In this document: positions 62,002 through 64,000 of the stretch, piece by piece | How the letters are laid out: the number at the start of each line of letters is the position of its first letter | Numbering within the stretch: position 1 is the first letter of the stretch | Source of the DNA: Cliona cf. orientalis | Lineage: Eukaryota > Porifera > Demospongiae > Clionaida > Clionaidae | NCBI GenBank assembly: GCA_963930775.1 | Contig: OZ005690.1 | Location: 8,850,225-8,914,224, forward strand | Direction: 5' to 3' | DNA: 64,000 nucleotides | Program-made: the position numbers and the translations under genes | The notes under the pieces: generated by a model | Databases searched by the model: none | What the model was told of the DNA's origin: nothing | What the model saw: the letters and a program-made list of their open reading frames with translations, nothing else

Positions 62002-62142
62002 ATGGTGGAGGAATGGGAGCTGACAGGTCAGACAAAGGAGGAGGGGAACTCTGAGCTGACAGAGGATGAGCAGGCCAAGGAGGGGGTCTCTGAGCTGGAG
62101 GAGGACTTTTTTTCTGTGCTACAAGTGTGTGGTATACAATGA
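62002..62142 (+). CDS. Possible small acidic ORF, 46 residues
   Basis: ATG at 62002 opens a Glu-rich frame (MVEEWELTGQTKEEG, then SELEEDFFSVLQ). The opposite strand is proline-rich and also open. No ribosome or splice evidence supports either. It may be an exon fragment. Confidence 0.25.
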   Translation: MVEEWELTGQTKEEGNSELTEDEQAKEGVSELEEDFFSVLQVCGIQ

Positions 62143-62990
62143 TAGTGGCCATATTCTTAGGACCTAAGTGAATCAGTAACAAATTGGGCTCCCGCTTTAT
62201 GCCATTGATTTTTTTTACTGATACATGTACTTGAGACTTTCTTCTTGTACGGGTGATGTCCTTGGTTTTCTCTGCCTGAATCACAGCTGAGCGACTGCAC
62301 CATGTGTACATGTATGCACCTCTCAATCCAAGGTTTCTGTTGTAACTGAACCAAAATCCATGACAGCAGACCACCCAATAGGAAAATGTTAGCAGTAAAA
62401 TTATTTGGTAGCAGTTACCATAGCAACTTCGTATATTACTATGGTAATAGCATCTAATGTCATGAAGACCATAGTCAAGTCATGTTCAAAATCTAACTAA
62501 ACAGAGCTACCCTAGCCCACAATAATTCAATCAGTGTACAGTGCCTGTATGGTCGAGCACTGGTAACAATACCAAGTACTTTTGATGATTTCCACTCGCT
62601 CTAACTGCGCCGCAGGCGCTTATTGGAAATCACCTAAAGTATACATCTATGCAAATTACATTATACATCCATAATAGCAATCATGTACATGTATATCAGT
62701 ACATCTTCCAACCCCTTGCTTTGAGCAGTAGTCACTCTCTCGGCGACTCCTATTTGCAGTGCAGAGAAGTTGCCCGATACCCAATTATAATTGATTGTGA
62801 ACATGTTGGTGAGTGGTTGGATGGGGTGCCATGCATGTAGTGGGATTAGATGAGAGTATAATATATAGTGACTACTGTGTCTCGTTTCTCAAAAATGAAT
62901 AACTTGTATTGTGTGCATATATTACACTAGCGAATGTTTTGAAGGTTTTGCATACATTGTTAATATCCCTCCCTCTCTCCCTCTCTGTAG

Positions 62991-64000
62991 GCCCAGGCTG
63001 AAGAACTGAAGCCGCTCATAGAGCAGGCAGCCCATCAGATCAGTGCTGAGAACACAGCTGGCTTGTGCCTTCATCCAAAAGACGTCCATGGAGAAAGCCA
63101 CTCCTGAAATGGACAAGAGGCTGGCGAAGGTATATATACATGTACATGGATGGTACATGTAGTTTCTCTCCACGATTTTGCAGTAGAGGAGGGGGCAAGG
63201 ACCTAGAGCATATTTGGATTTTGATATATTTTGTCATCTTAGACAGTGTCGACTAAAATTATTAGTAGTTTGTGTATAAAATCGCCTGCTAGTGTAGGGG
63301 GGTGTGGTTTACCCAATATTCTGTTTTTGTTTTGCTGCAGGAGTTTGAGCTTCGTAAGCAGGCGTGTGCTGAGGGTAGGAGGTACTGCAACACTGGGGCT
63401 CTCACCTACAAGGCAGAGAGAATGCCAGAACAAATCAGACTCAATGTACGTTACAGTAGCTCGATCTAGAAGAGAAATACGATATAAGAGAGATTTTTGA
63501 TACCATCTGTCTATTCTCTTATCTTCCCTTCCCTCTTTCGTTGTCTCTATTCATCTCTCTCTCTGTCCCTCTCCTCCCAGATTGGTGGTCCTAGTCTTCA
63601 GCAGGCTGCAGTGTATGAAGAGTTTTCTCGCTGTCTTCCTGGATTCCTACCAACATCAGCTGCCAAGGTAACGTCATGTACAGTGCAACCAAGCAAGGAA
63701 GCAAAACCTTTAAAACCATATTTTGGGCTAAAAACTATACAGACAAACCTACTAGATATCAAAATGGCCACAACAATCGTATTGTACAAAAATTGCAAAT
63801 TTCCCATGTATAGTTAATACAGAAACCACATATGTGCGGGCTAGTTGTTCACTGATTTTGTATAAAAGTGGCTATATCTCGGAAGCGGTAAGGAATCAAG
63901 ACTTCATATTTGGGATTTAGTAACTTCATTACAAGTACTATCAGGCCACCAAGTGGAATTTCTTAATCAGAACTAACATATTTGGCCCTCTGAAAGGGAT
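62991..64000 (+). CDS. CNOT1: CNOT1 (CCR4-NOT scaffold), three exons, partial
   Basis: Exons 62991-63129, 63341-63445 and 63581-63667 have clean AG and GT borders, and the last two are whole codons. They encode LACAFIQK then [35 protein letters not shown] and [18 protein letters not shown] recognise these as the central part of CNOT1, the large cytoplasmic scaffold on which the CCR4-NOT deadenylase assembles. The first exon is out of frame between its 5' part ([12 protein letters not shown]) and its 3' part, with the break near 63051-63060. That pattern fits loss of two bases in an AC run. No earlier CNOT1 exon was found in the window; later exons would lie beyond the edge. It may be a broken copy or an assembly error in a working gene. 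Confidence 0.9.

Noticed and set aside
61952..62374. Proline-rich minus-strand frame
   Set aside because: It mirrors a Glu-rich plus-strand stretch. Neither side has firm support, and the proline run follows from the GAGGAG-rich sequence.
62758..62815. Possible short CNOT1 exon upstream
   Set aside because: It has AG and GT borders, but its phase would run into a stop in the next exon and the residues do not look like CNOT1.

Overview
This is a eukaryotic, animal-type genomic window. Genes are split by GT-AG introns, some only about 80 bp long. Intergenic DNA is packed with microsatellites, long C or G runs, and many short terminal-inverted-repeat (TIR) elements. The gene content (a RING/TRAF-zinc-finger protein, a REXO4/ISG20-like exonuclease, CNOT1 exons) and this architecture fit a demosponge such as Amphimedon. 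The species is an inference from style; I could not search a database.

Left part (1-12,950): a two-exon RING-TRAF gene (1278-2579, +), a small acidic protein gene on the opposite strand (4885 down to about 3147), then about 8 kb of gene-free DNA with GA microsatellites and TIR elements. Middle (12,950-29,300): repeats dominate. Two 2.16-kb inverted arms (12,959-15,122 and 23,912-26,075) match without an indel. Between them lie part of a segmental duplication (repeated at 43,450-45,768), an inverted minisatellite and long GA tracts. A tRNA-derived SINE with a MIR/L2-like tail lies at about 27,400-27,665.

29,280-32,260: a two-exon gene of unknown function (32,038 down to 30,150) whose predicted first exon lies inside a TTAA-flanked TIR element. 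32,700-41,000: copies of a dispersed repeat, a 313-bp TIR element, and a 12-unit satellite of about 215 bp with Pol III-like boxes. 41,000-55,500: the second copy of the segmental duplication, a 200-base N gap and a tandem array of roughly 350-bp units. A complete 4.9-kb Mutator-like transposon (49,934-54,809) has inserted in that array, with 9-bp target duplications and an intact four-exon transposase gene. An empty copy of its target site survives nearby at 47,551. A Harbinger-like MITE with a TTA duplication also sits in the array, its empty site shown by neighbouring units.

Right part (55,500-64,000): nested TIR elements, an intronless DEDDh exonuclease gene (58,317-58,964), more TIR DNA, and exons of CNOT1 running off the right edge. 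One CNOT1 exon carries an apparent 2-base loss. Host genes are few and do not form an evident pathway. The coherent system in the window is the Mutator element: transposase gene, TIRs, target duplications and pre-insertion site.
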